Below, in pieces: positions 1-5,860 of a stretch of DNA of 5,860 bases. How positions within the stretch are numbered: position 1 is the first letter of the stretch; every line of letters starts with the position of its first letter. Source of the DNA: Candidatus Methanophagales archaeon (lineage in GTDB: Archaea > Halobacteriota > Syntropharchaeia > Alkanophagales > Methanospirareceae); NCBI GenBank assembly GCA_003601795.1, contig PIXU01000310.1, positions 1-5,860 of the forward strand, given 5' to 3'. The notes below the pieces were generated by a model. That model had not been told where the DNA came from and did not search any database. It saw nothing but the letters and a program-made list of their open reading frames with translations. The translations under genes were made by a program, and so were the position numbers.

Positions 1-120
1 ATTACTTGCAGCAGCATTTCCAATATTGTGGATTGTTGCTGTGATTGTTATTGTTTCTCCTATTGCTGGATTGGGATTAGAAAATGAGATGTCGGAAGAA
101 GAAAGGGTTAAGTCTGGCAG
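1..120 (-). other. Start of a CARDB-like domain (cut by window edge)
   Basis: Residues 794-833 of the left gene read LPDLTLSSSDISFSNPNP, then IGETITITATIHNIGNAAAS. This is the typical first half of a CARDB domain (PDL, then N-P-x-x-GE-x-x-T-I-x-A and N-x-GN). It follows directly on the PLMEPW end of the beta-helix. CARDB domains are Ig-like extracellular modules linked to cell adhesion and often occur in tandem near the C-terminus. Confidence 0.82.
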
Positions 121-2499
121 TTGCTCCCCACCCCACGGCTCCATCAGCGGATAATTGTCATTATCTGAATCTATGCTGTAAGGCGTATCCCCAATCCCAT
201 CCCCATCGGCATCGCTTCCTTTGTAATCGCTCCAGTAGTTTCCAAGGTAGCTGGTGTATTGATTGCCATTGTAGGTATAGGTTATTTTTTCTGTAGAGTT
301 CCATGTGTTGGTTGAACTTGAAGAAAAAGCATTATAAGTGTTATTTATGAAGTTATTGAGATAAATGATGTTTTTGTTGGAGGAAGAGAAGGCTATTCCC
401 TCGAAGTTGTTCGAGAGAATATTATTCTCGAAGCTGTTATTGTTGCTTGTAAGAAATAGTGCTATCCCTTTGGAGTTGTTCGTGACAACGTTATTTGTGA
501 AGGTATTGTTGCTTGAAGAACTCAAAGTGATGCCGTAATGGACATTTGATTTGAGGTTGTTTTTCGCCAGAATATTATTGTTACTGGAAGAGTACAGATA
601 GATACCAAACGTGTTATCCGAAGCTGTATTATTTGTAAGGATGTTATTGCAGGATGAAGTGAGAAATATCCCCTCGTGATTGTTTGAATTAGCATTATTA
701 TTTACGAGTGTATTATTGCAGGAAGAGGACAGAATGATGCTGCAATCAGTGTTTGCCTTAGCGATGTTGTTTATGAGGCTGTTATTGTTAGAATGATACA
801 AGGAGATGCCATAATGGTAGTTTGAACTTGCAGTATTGTTTGTGAGAGTGTTGTTGCTCGAATAATACAAGCAGATGGCGTGGTAGTTGTTGTTCGAGTT
901 TGCTGTGTTATTTATAAGCGTGTTATTGCTCGAATAATACAAGTAGATACCGCCTTCGTTGTTTGATACATTGTTAATCAGGATCATGTTATTGTTCGAA
1001 TTATCTAACTTGATGCCAAAGCAGGTGTTTGATATATTGTTGTTAGATATAATGCAGTAGTTTACGCCACTTGCAAGGCATATCCCTGCACGCGGATAAC
1101 GAGTTGCTCCCACCACCGTGAACCCACTTATATTCACATAATTCGCGGTTATCTCAAAGACGTGGTCATTAGGATTTGCAGCCTGAACAATCGTATCCGC
1201 AGGATTTCCAGAGGTTGATCTTATTGTTAAAGACTTTGTAACATCCACATTCTCGGTATAGGTCCCAGGATCAACAGTTATTATATGCCCATCCTTCGTA
1301 TCATTATCATCTATCGCAGCCTGAATCGTTGCGAAATCTTCGCCTGTGTTAAGGTTGTGAACTTTTAGTCCTGCTGACTCTCCTTTCACTTTCACAAGCC
1401 AAAAATCATAGCCACCAGCGCCGTACGACCATGTGAATCCTGCAATGATGTAACCACCATCAGAAGTCTGCTGGACAGAAGATGCCCAATCCGAGCTAAT
1501 TCCACCGAAGGTCTTCTTCCATTCCTCGTTTCCGTTGAAATCTGTTTTCACAAGCCAGAAATCTTCACCAGCGCCGTACGAGCCTGTCTCTCCTGCAATG
1601 ATGTAGCCACCATCAGATGTCTCCTGGACAGAGTATGCCCAATCCGAGCTAGTTCCACCGAAGGTCTTGTTCCATTCCTCGTTTCCTTCGAAATCGGTTT
1701 TCACAAGCCAAAAATCACATCGACCAGCGCCGTACGAGCGTGTGCCTCCTGCAATGATGTATCCACCATCAGAAGTCTGCTGGACAGAAGATGCCTCATC
1801 CCAATCAGTTCCACCGAAGGTCTTGTTCCATTCCTCGTTTCCTTCGAAATCAGTTTTCACAAGCCAAAAATCACACCGCTTACCAGCGCCGTACGACCAT
1901 GTGTATCCTGCAAGGATGTAGCCACCATCAGAAGTCTGCTGGACAGAGTATGCCCAATCCGAGCTAATTCCACCGAAGGTCTTGTTCCATTCCTCGTTTC
2001 CATTGGAATCTGTTTTCACAAGCCAAAAATCATCGTAACCAGCGCCGTACGATTCTGTGTATCCTGCAATGATGTATCCACCATCAGAAGTCTGCTGGAC
2101 AGAGTATGCCGCATCCCGGTCAGTTCCACCGAAGGTCTTGTTCCATTCCTCGTTTCCGTTAGAATCTGTTTTCACAAGCCAAAAATCCCGCTTACCAGCG
2201 CCGTACGATTCTGTGAATCCTGCAATGATGTAGCCACCATCAGAAGTCTGCTGGACAGAGCGTGCTTCATCCCAGTTAGTTCCACCGAAGGTCTTGTTCC
2301 ATGCTTCTTCTGGCGGTGCTTTTGCAACAAGGTTTCTATCCTTTATATCTCTGCTACTTGCCCCCTCTTTAATTGTTGGATAGTCATCAGGCACGTAAAT
2401 CACATCAGGAGTTGCCGTTGCAAATGGTAGTGTAGCGAAAATGGAGAACACTAAAACCACTACAAAAGCTGCTGATCCCATTTTCTTTCTTCTTTCCAT
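1..2499 (-). CDS. Secreted modular surface protein: propeller-like repeats, NosD-type beta-helix and CARDB-like domain (3' end outside window)
   Basis: The frame is open for 833 codons from the ATG at 2499 and runs off the left edge without a stop. An in-frame TGA at 2505..2503 makes this ATG the first possible start; Met7 (2481) is an alternative. Residues 1-29 form a Sec signal peptide (basic MERRKK, hydrophobic core, FATA|T). Residues 32-46 are a stub of a NosD-type entry (VIYVPDDYPTIK). Residues 65-373 are six units of about 52 residues with WNKTFGG, SDGGYIIAG and DFWLVK motifs. Residues 380-461 are a second helix entry (EDFATIQAAIDDNDT, then NYVNISGFTV), followed by Asn-rich coils of 22-24 residues to about 750. 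Next come GNYWSDY, DADGDGIGD and YPLMEPW (to 789). From 794 a CARDB-like domain begins (LPDLTLSSSDISFSNPNP). The likely role is extracellular binding or adhesion; no catalytic motif is seen. How the protein is anchored would show only in the missing C-terminus. The protein class is secure, the ligand unknown. Confidence 0.9.
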   Translation of the reverse strand, partial: MERRKKMGSAAFVVVLVFSIFATLPFATATPDVIYVPDDYPTIKEGASSRDIKDRNLVAKAPPEEAWNKTFGGTNWDEARSVQQTSDGGYIIAGFTESYGAGKRDFWLVKTDSNGNEEWNKTFGGTDRDAAYSVQQTSDGGYIIAGYTESYGAGYDDFWLVKTDSNGNEEWNKTFGGISSDWAYSVQQTSDGGYILAGYTWSYGAGKRCDFWLVKTDFEGNEEWNKTFGGTDWDEASSVQQTSDGGYIIAGGTRSYGAGRCDFWLVKTDFEGNEEWNKTFGGTSSDWAYSVQETSDGGYIIAGETGSYGAGEDFWLVKTDFNGNEEWKKTFGGISSDWASSVQQTSDGGYIIAGFTWSYGAGGYDFWLVKVKGESAGLKVHNLNTGEDFATIQAAIDDNDTKDGHIITVDPGTYTENVDVTKSLTIRSTSGNPADTIVQAANPNDHVFEITANYVNISGFTVVGATRYPRAGICLASGVNYCIISNNNISNTCFGIKLDNSNNNMILINNVSNNEGGIYLYYSSNNTLINNTANSNNNYHAICLYYSSNNTLTNNTASSNYHYGISLYHSNNNSLINNIAKANTDCSIILSSSCNNTLVNNNANSNNHEGIFLTSSCNNILTNNTASDNTFGIYLYSSSNNNILAKNNLKSNVHYGITLSSSSNNTFTNNVVTNNSKGIALFLTSNNNSFENNILSNNFEGIAFSSSNKNIIYLNNFINNTYNAFSSSSTNTWNSTEKITYTYNGNQYTSYLGNYWSDYKGSDADGDGIGDTPYSIDSDNDNYPLMEPWGGEQLPDLTLSSSDISFSNPNPAIGETITITATIHNIGNAAASN
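300..1110 (-). repeat. Asn-rich beta-helix coil repeats in the left gene
   Basis: About a dozen degenerate coils of 22-24 residues occur here. Each has a form like GIYLYYSSNNTLINNTASSN, where G-I-x-L starts a strand and Asn ladders (NNT, NNN) form the turns. This is the PbH1/CASH signature of right-handed parallel beta-helices. In DNA it appears as recurring gtt/att/gtta-type triplets on the plus strand. Repeats diverge freely, unlike the propeller-like units, so this array is older or under looser homogenisation. Confidence 0.85.
1118..1362 (-). repeat. Copy A of a 245-bp dispersed module (helix-entry cap)
   Basis: This segment encodes VHNLNTGEDFATIQ through NYVNISGFT in the left gene. It aligns without gaps to 4011..4255 in the middle gene, with about 25 mismatches counted by eye (about 90% identity). 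Its first 71 bases also match 4908..4978 with about 3 mismatches. It is an in-frame coding repeat, not a mobile element: no inverted ends or target duplications are seen. Confidence 0.9.
1381..2307 (-). repeat. Six tandem ~156-bp units encoding a beta-propeller-like array
   Basis: Six in-frame units begin near the Trp codons at 2301, 2145, 1989, 1830, 1674 and 1521, so spacing is 156, 156, 159, 156 and 153 bases. Each encodes WNKTFGG (WKKTFGG in unit 6), then a short variable stretch, SVQQTSDGGYIIAG, a variable residue, T-x-SYGAG, one to three variable residues, and DFWLVK. The pattern resembles blade-type repeats that fold as beta-propellers in secreted bacterial and archaeal proteins. Six units could close a six-bladed ring. 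The last unit ends in LVKVKGES, not LVKTDxxGN, and so marks the domain edge. High DNA identity between units points to recent amplification or homogenisation. The propeller fold is inferred from sequence pattern. Confidence 0.88.
2362..2499 (-). repeat. Leader segment shared with the middle gene (signal peptide plus helix-entry stub)
   Basis: This codes for residues 1-46 of the left gene and matches 5096..5236, which codes for residues 1-47 of the middle gene. Both have a SAAFV-type core, FAT, a predicted cleavage after Ala29 and then VIYVPDDY-x-TI. DNA identity is clear, for example the run tagtcatcaggcac followed by taaatcacatca. The match stops just after TIKE, where the left gene moves into a linker (ASSRDIKDRNLVAKAPPE) and the propeller-like array. 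Confidence 0.85.
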
Positions 2500-2506
2500 T
2501 TTTCAT
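2500..2506 (-). promoter_or_regulatory. 7-bp junction between middle and left genes, likely translational coupling
   Basis: The TGA of the middle gene is followed after seven bases by the ATG of the left gene. Only weak purine matches (GAGTGA within the preceding gene's end) could act as a ribosome site. Such close spacing with a weak site suggests the left gene is translated by ribosomes finishing the middle gene. This is inference from spacing. Confidence 0.5.
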
Positions 2507-5236
2507 TCACTCAAACCTTATCGCAGGAATCCAATCGTTATATCTCTTTCCATTGGCATCTATGAATAAAGTGCAGGTAATAACTCCATCATCTATTTCC
2601 AGCCTGTCGGTATGATGAATCTGTGGATAAGAACCTGTAATAATTGTGTAGTTATATTCATGACCTTTCAACAGCGTTATTGAAGGCGAGAGAGTTATGT
2701 TGTGATAATCTGAACCGTAACCGTTCCAGTGTCCTTCTGCTAATGTTCCGGATTCGTTGTAAATTCTAACATATTCTGAATGCCCTCCTGTTCCGGGGCA
2801 TGGGTAGGTGTACAGTTTATTAGCAAAAACGTCATGTGACGGTAGGATAGTGCCGTTGTGTGTTCCCATTATGCTTGGGTATGGATTTTGTGGCGAGCCT
2901 GTGTCGAATATTTTCTCCTCTAGAGGTTTAAAGTAATTCTCCCAAGGCTCCATCAACGGAAAACCATCGTTATCGGAATCTATGCCATAAGGTGTATCCC
3001 AAATTCCTGTTCCATCTATCTCTTCAGCATATGGATATTTTTCTTTGTAATCATCCCAGTAGTTGCCGAGGTAGTTCTCGCAAGTTTTTCCTTTGTATAT
3101 GTATGTTATTTTCTCTGGAGAGTTCCAGATGTTGGTTGAATCATAAGAATAAACGTTATTGGTATTGTTTATGAAATTATTGAGATATACAATATTGTTG
3201 TTGCACAACCAAAGCGCTATACCCCTTCTATTGTCATTGATGTTGTTTCCTGAGATAATATTGTTATTGTTATTGCTACCATAAAACTCTATGCCATCCT
3301 TGTTATTGCTAATATTGTTTCCTGAAATGGTATTGTTTTGAGAACAATGAAGAGAGATACCAACTCGGTTATTCAAAGCATTGACGTTCTCAATATAAGA
3401 GTTTGATGTAAGTGCAAACAAAACACCATTTACATTGTTTTTCATCTCTATGTCTTTTACTGTAACATTGGAACCATTAATAACTGCAATATATCCAGCA
3501 TTGATGGAAGAGTCAATTATAACATTAGAAGCTCCGACGTTATAATATATTGGCTTCCCATCCACAGTATTACTCGTATCTATGTCATGGATATACTCGG
3601 AAATTTCGCCAAAATCACAATGGTAAGAACCAATGCCAAAGTTGTAATTGTTTCCAGACATTGTGTTGTTTCTGAATACGGTGTAGTGAGAACCCCACAT
3701 GAAAATTCCTTTAGTGTTATTTAAGGCTATATTGCCAATTAGCGTATTGTTATAACTCCAGTGGCATATTTCTATACCAGAATCATTATTTGAGATTGCA
3801 ATATTATTTTTGAGCGTTGTATTTCTCTCAAATTGTACATATATACCATCTTCCGAATTATTTACTGCTATATTGCTCAGTAAAATGTTATTGCTACCCC
3901 AGCCTGCTATGCCGTCGTAATTGCCCGATGCGTTGTTGCTTGAGACATTGCAGTATTCTGCACCATTAATATATATTCCCGCTTTCCAGCTTCCATTTGC
4001 ACCTTCCACTGTGAACCCACTTATATTCACATAATTCGCGGTTATCTCAAAGACGTGGTCATCAGGATTTGCAGCCCGAACAATCGTATCCTTGGGATTT
4101 CCAGAGGTTGATTTTATTGTTAAAGACTTGTAAACGTTCACATTCTCGGTATAGGTCTCAGGATCAACGGTAATCGTATGCCCATCCGTCGTATCATTAT
4201 CATCTATCGCAGCCTGAATCGTTGCGAAGTCCTCCTCTGTGTCGATGTTATGAACAGGCAGTTTTTCCACAGGTTTGACTAGAGGTAGCCAATCCCCACC
4301 ATTTGTTATATTCCCAGAAGAATTGTATGGAAGCAACGTATCCCCAAGTCCATCTCCATCCAAATCTTCGCCAGCATAATCGCTCCAGTAGTTTCCACCG
4401 AGATATGGTCCACCAATGATATTCGTTCCAGCAGTTTTATTGATGTTCCAGATGTTGTTTCCGTCATCCCAAGCGTTGAGCGTGTTGTTGAAGTAGTTAT
4501 TGTATATGAGGTTGTTGATGCTCAAGGACTCTAGGTAGATACCGTAGCCATTGTTCGATGCATTATTGTTTGCGAGCGTATTGTTGCTCGAATCATGCAG
4601 TAAGATGCCGTAGTAGTCGTTCGAGTCAGCGTTGTTGTTCATGAGCGTGTTGTTGCTTGAGCTTTCCAAGTAGATGCCACAATCATTATTCGATGCAAGG
4701 TTGTCCGTAAGCGTGTTGTTGTTGCTCGAACTACTCAACCATATGCCCACCGCGTGGTTATTCGATGCAAGATTGTTCATGAGCATGTTGTTGTTGTTCA
4801 ACCCGCACAAGTAGATGCCGCCTCCATTGTTCGATACGGTGTTATTAGATATAGTGGAATTGTCTGCATATTGAAGACGCATTCCAGCTGTATTGCTCCC
4901 CTTCACTGTAAATCCACTTATATTCACATAATTCGCTGTTATCTCAAAGACGTGGTCATTAGGATTTGCAGCCTGAACGATGCAATTGGCGGAGCCATTC
5001 TCTGACTGAATTGTCAGTTGTTTATCCACATTTACATTTTCGGTATAGGTGCCATCTCTAACTATGATGGTATAGCCAGGAGAAGCGGCATTCACCGCAT
5101 CCTGAATTGTTGCATAGTCATCAGGCACATAAATCACATCATCGGGACTTGCCGTTGCTATTGGTATTGTAGCGAAAACTAAGAACACTAAAATTGCCAC
5201 AAATGCTGCAGATTCTATATTTTTCCATTTTCCCAT
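2507..5236 (-). CDS. Secreted 909-residue surface protein: two NosD-type beta-helix modules plus C-terminal PCPGTGGH domain
   Basis: This is a complete gene. The ATG follows a good Shine-Dalgarno sequence, and an in-frame TAG lies 14 codons upstream. Residues 1-29 are a signal peptide (FATIPIATA|S). Module 1 (33-323) opens with VIYVPDDYATIQDAV, runs through Asn-rich PbH1 coils (NNTL, GIYLESS) and closes with GNYWSDY, DLDGDGLGD and DWLPLVKP. Module 2 (328-765) opens with EDFATIQAAIDDNDT. It contains an insert known from many archaeal NosD-like proteins (HDIDTSNTVDGKPIYY, then GYIAVINGSNVTVKDI, about 550-597). It then returns to coils and closes with a degenerate loop and FPLMEPW. Residues 778-909 form the PCPGTGGH domain shared with the right-hand gene. 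No transmembrane helix or sorting motif follows, since the protein ends IPAIRFE. N-glycosylation sequons are numerous. Similarity to NosD is in fold and repeat only; no nos genes are present and no role in copper handling is implied. A carbohydrate-binding or structural extracellular role is plausible. Confidence 0.93.
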   Translation of the reverse strand: MGKWKNIESAAFVAILVFLVFATIPIATASPDDVIYVPDDYATIQDAVNAASPGYTIIVRDGTYTENVNVDKQLTIQSENGSANCIVQAANPNDHVFEITANYVNISGFTVKGSNTAGMRLQYADNSTISNNTVSNNGGGIYLCGLNNNNMLMNNLASNNHAVGIWLSSSSNNNTLTDNLASNNDCGIYLESSSNNTLMNNNADSNDYYGILLHDSSNNTLANNNASNNGYGIYLESLSINNLIYNNYFNNTLNAWDDGNNIWNINKTAGTNIIGGPYLGGNYWSDYAGEDLDGDGLGDTLLPYNSSGNITNGGDWLPLVKPVEKLPVHNIDTEEDFATIQAAIDDNDTTDGHTITVDPETYTENVNVYKSLTIKSTSGNPKDTIVRAANPDDHVFEITANYVNISGFTVEGANGSWKAGIYINGAEYCNVSSNNASGNYDGIAGWGSNNILLSNIAVNNSEDGIYVQFERNTTLKNNIAISNNDSGIEICHWSYNNTLIGNIALNNTKGIFMWGSHYTVFRNNTMSGNNYNFGIGSYHCDFGEISEYIHDIDTSNTVDGKPIYYNVGASNVIIDSSINAGYIAVINGSNVTVKDIEMKNNVNGVLFALTSNSYIENVNALNNRVGISLHCSQNNTISGNNISNNKDGIEFYGSNNNNNIISGNNINDNRRGIALWLCNNNIVYLNNFINNTNNVYSYDSTNIWNSPEKITYIYKGKTCENYLGNYWDDYKEKYPYAEEIDGTGIWDTPYGIDSDNDGFPLMEPWENYFKPLEEKIFDTGSPQNPYPSIMGTHNGTILPSHDVFANKLYTYPCPGTGGHSEYVRIYNESGTLAEGHWNGYGSDYHNITLSPSITLLKGHEYNYTIITGSYPQIHHTDRLEIDDGVITCTLFIDANGKRYNDWIPAIRFE
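2510..2905 (-). other. C-terminal PCPGTGGH domain of the middle gene
   Basis: Residues 778-909 of the middle gene. Five His (793, 819, 845, 859, 875) and two Cys (813, 888) line up with His and Cys in the right-hand gene. The two Cys could form a disulphide, and the His cluster could bind metal; both ideas are inference. DNA divergence from 5274..5681 is much greater than among copies A-C, so this duplication is older or has not been homogenised. Confidence 0.8.
4011..4255 (-). repeat. Copy B of the 245-bp dispersed module (helix-entry cap)
   Basis: This is the counterpart of 1118..1362, at the entry of the second beta-helix module of the middle gene (VHNIDTEEDFATIQ through NYVNISGFT). It has exactly the same length as copy A and no indels. 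Differences cluster at the ends and in the stretch encoding ENVNVYK versus ENVDVTK. Confidence 0.9.
4908..4978 (-). repeat. Copy C (partial, 71 bp) of the dispersed module
   Basis: This segment lies in the first beta-helix module of the middle gene and encodes VQAANPNDHVFEITANYV and the following NISGFT. It differs from 1118..1188 at about 3 of 71 positions. Outside this core the match drops sharply (upstream protein CIVQ versus DTIVQ; different strand residues before it), so only the core has been kept or converted. Confidence 0.85.
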
Positions 5237-5270
5237 TTTTCCAGCTCCTTTTTGTTTTATGTTTTGGTGT
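5237..5270 (-). promoter_or_regulatory. 34-bp gap with Shine-Dalgarno for the middle gene
   Basis: Read on the minus strand, AAAGGAGCT ends 6-7 bases before the ATG at 5236, and the GGAG core (5248..5245) is 8 bases from it. This supports the chosen start. The rest of the gap is A-rich. I see no convincing TATA/BRE pair or terminator, which fits read-through from the upstream gene. Confidence 0.75.
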
Positions 5271-5860
5271 TCATTCTAACCTTATCGCAGGTATCCAGTC
5301 GTTGTATCTATTTCCATTTGCATCTATGAATTCTGAACAGGTGATATTACCTCCTTCTTTCGCTTCATGCTCTTTAGCGTGGATTATCTGTGGATAAGAG
5401 CCTGTTACGATAGTGTAATTGTATCTATGACCTTTCAACAGTCTGACGTAAGGAGCACCTGATACGTTATGTAATGTGATGTTATGCCAGTCGCCTGCAT
5501 AACCTTCCCAGGTGCCGTTCGCTATTAATTTGCCGTTTTCGTATAGTTCGATGGATTCGGTGTGCCCGCCTGTGCCGGGGCAGGGGTAGGTGTACAGTTT
5601 GCTAACGTTGATGTTACACGATGGTTTTATTTCGCCTTTGTGCGTTCCCATTATGCTCGGGTAAGTGCCCTTGCCGGTGTCAAAAGCAGAAGGTACAGCC
5701 GGGGGTATCACACCGAGAAGCGGGTCGCCCACATAGAGCCTGACAGTAACGGTTTCATTAACCAAATCTCTTGAGAACGCAGGCTCGCCAGATACCGTCG
5801 GACGCGTGGTTACATCGTCAACTTCCGGTAAAAATCCAATTCCCGTTTTGAATACTTTGC
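5271..5860 (-). CDS. C-terminal part of a surface protein with PCPGTGGH domain (5' end outside window)
   Basis: The frame is open from the right edge (first full codon 5858..5856) to TGA at 5271, giving 195 residues. A TTG at 5765 could be taken as a start, but the frame stays open above it and has no Shine-Dalgarno sequence, so the gene almost certainly begins outside the window. The first 60 or so residues (GFLPEVDDVTTRP, then VRLYVGDPLLGVIPP) match nothing I recognise. They are Pro/Val-rich and may link from an upstream domain. From DTGKGTYPSIMGTH (5681) to the end is a domain of about 135 residues, roughly 60% identical by eye to the C-terminus of the middle gene. Shared motifs are KLYTYPCPGTGGH, DxHNITL, RLLKGHxYNYTI, TGSYPQI, ITC and FIDANGxRYNDWIPAIR. 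It has no C-terminal membrane anchor. It is probably a secreted surface protein and the first visible gene of the tandem set. The domain recurs in archaeal surface proteins as I remember them, but I know of no assigned function. Confidence 0.85.
   Translation of the reverse strand, partial: KVFKTGIGFLPEVDDVTTRPTVSGEPAFSRDLVNETVTVRLYVGDPLLGVIPPAVPSAFDTGKGTYPSIMGTHKGEIKPSCNINVSKLYTYPCPGTGGHTESIELYENGKLIANGTWEGYAGDWHNITLHNVSGAPYVRLLKGHRYNYTIVTGSYPQIIHAKEHEAKEGGNITCSEFIDANGNRYNDWIPAIRLE
5274..5681 (-). other. C-terminal PCPGTGGH domain of the right-hand gene
   Basis: This is the second copy of the domain at 2510..2905. It keeps YPSIMGTH, KLYTYPCPGTGGH, HNITL, LLKGH, TGSYPQI, ITC and NDWIPAIR. 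Small indels lie near the start and before RLLKGH. Its extra Cys (KPSCNIN) has no partner in the other copy. Confidence 0.8.

Noticed and set aside
84..296. Plus-strand ORF of 70 codons
   Set aside because: It lies opposite the well-supported left gene, has a low-complexity Cys/His/Ser composition typical of the antisense of NosD repeats, and has no ribosome site.
1667..1921. Plus-strand ORF of 84 codons with an internal repeat
   Set aside because: Its repeat is simply the antisense of the propeller-like units in the left gene.
1381..2307. CRISPR-like array of regular repeats
   Set aside because: Units of about 156 bp are coding, contiguous and multiples of three in length, with no unique spacers.
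2405..2506. Short minus-strand ORF from the ATG at 2506 that directly abuts the middle gene's stop
   Set aside because: It ends after about 33 codons in a different frame, whereas the ATG at 2499 opens the long signal-peptide-bearing frame.
2992..3174. Plus-strand ORF of 60 codons
   Set aside because: It is antisense to conserved NosD motifs (GNYWDDY, PYGIDSDND) in the middle gene.
1118..4255. Composite transposon bounded by the 245-bp direct repeats
   Set aside because: No transposase, inverted ends or target duplications are present, and the repeats sit in frame inside homologous protein modules.
4754..5005. Plus-strand ORF of 83 codons
   Set aside because: It is antisense to the first beta-helix of the middle gene, with no independent support.
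5194..5397. Plus-strand ORF of 67 codons with a hydrophobic stretch
   Set aside because: It spans the gap between two minus-strand genes. Its hydrophobic part is the antisense of the signal peptide and A-rich gap, and no ribosome site or homology is evident.
5763..5765. TTG as the start of a 164-residue right-hand gene
   Set aside because: The frame stays open to the window edge with protein-like sequence, and there is no ribosome site or signal peptide after the TTG, so the gene is 5'-truncated by the window.
5562..5774. Plus-strand ORF of 70 codons
   Set aside because: It is antisense to the conserved PCPGTGGH domain of the right-hand gene.

Overview
The window is almost entirely coding, and all of it reads on the minus strand. 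It holds three tandem genes for large, modular, secreted surface proteins. In order of transcription (right to left) they are a gene cut by the right edge (5860..5271), a complete 909-residue gene (5236..2507) and a gene cut by the left edge (2499..1). The gaps are only 34 and 7 bases, so one co-transcribed unit is likely. No RNA gene, mobile element, CRISPR array or convincing terminator is visible, and any promoter would lie to the right of the window.

The proteins look archaeal. They carry Sec-type signal peptides, are very rich in Asn with dozens of N-x-S/T sequons, and are built from NosD-type (PbH1/CASH) right-handed beta-helix modules. Other parts are a CARDB-like domain, a six-unit beta-propeller-like array and a C-terminal domain around a PCPGTGGH motif. 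This mix is familiar from surface proteins of methanogenic and methane-oxidising Euryarchaeota (Methanosarcinales, ANME and Syntrophoarchaeum-like groups). The lineage is an inference from protein style only; no marker gene is present.

Region by region: 1..120 encodes the start of a CARDB-like domain. 121..1110 encodes a beta-helix ending in a DxDGDG loop and a PLMEPW motif. 1118..1362 is the entry cap of that helix and a near-copy of 4011..4255. 1381..2307 is the array of six ~52-residue units. 2362..2499 encodes a signal peptide and a stub of a beta-helix entry. 2510..2905 encodes the PCPGTGGH domain of the middle gene, and 2942..5140 its two beta-helix modules. 5274..5681 encodes a second PCPGTGGH domain, at the end of the right-hand gene.

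The main point of interest is modular reshuffling between neighbours. The left gene has the same leader and the same second-helix entry as the middle gene, but the first beta-helix has been replaced by the six-unit array. Several segments are still close to 90% or more identical in DNA, which suggests recent duplication or gene conversion. The likely role of the cluster is extracellular binding, adhesion or sheath/matrix structure. No catalytic function can be assigned, and nothing here points to a defence system or a new enzyme pathway.
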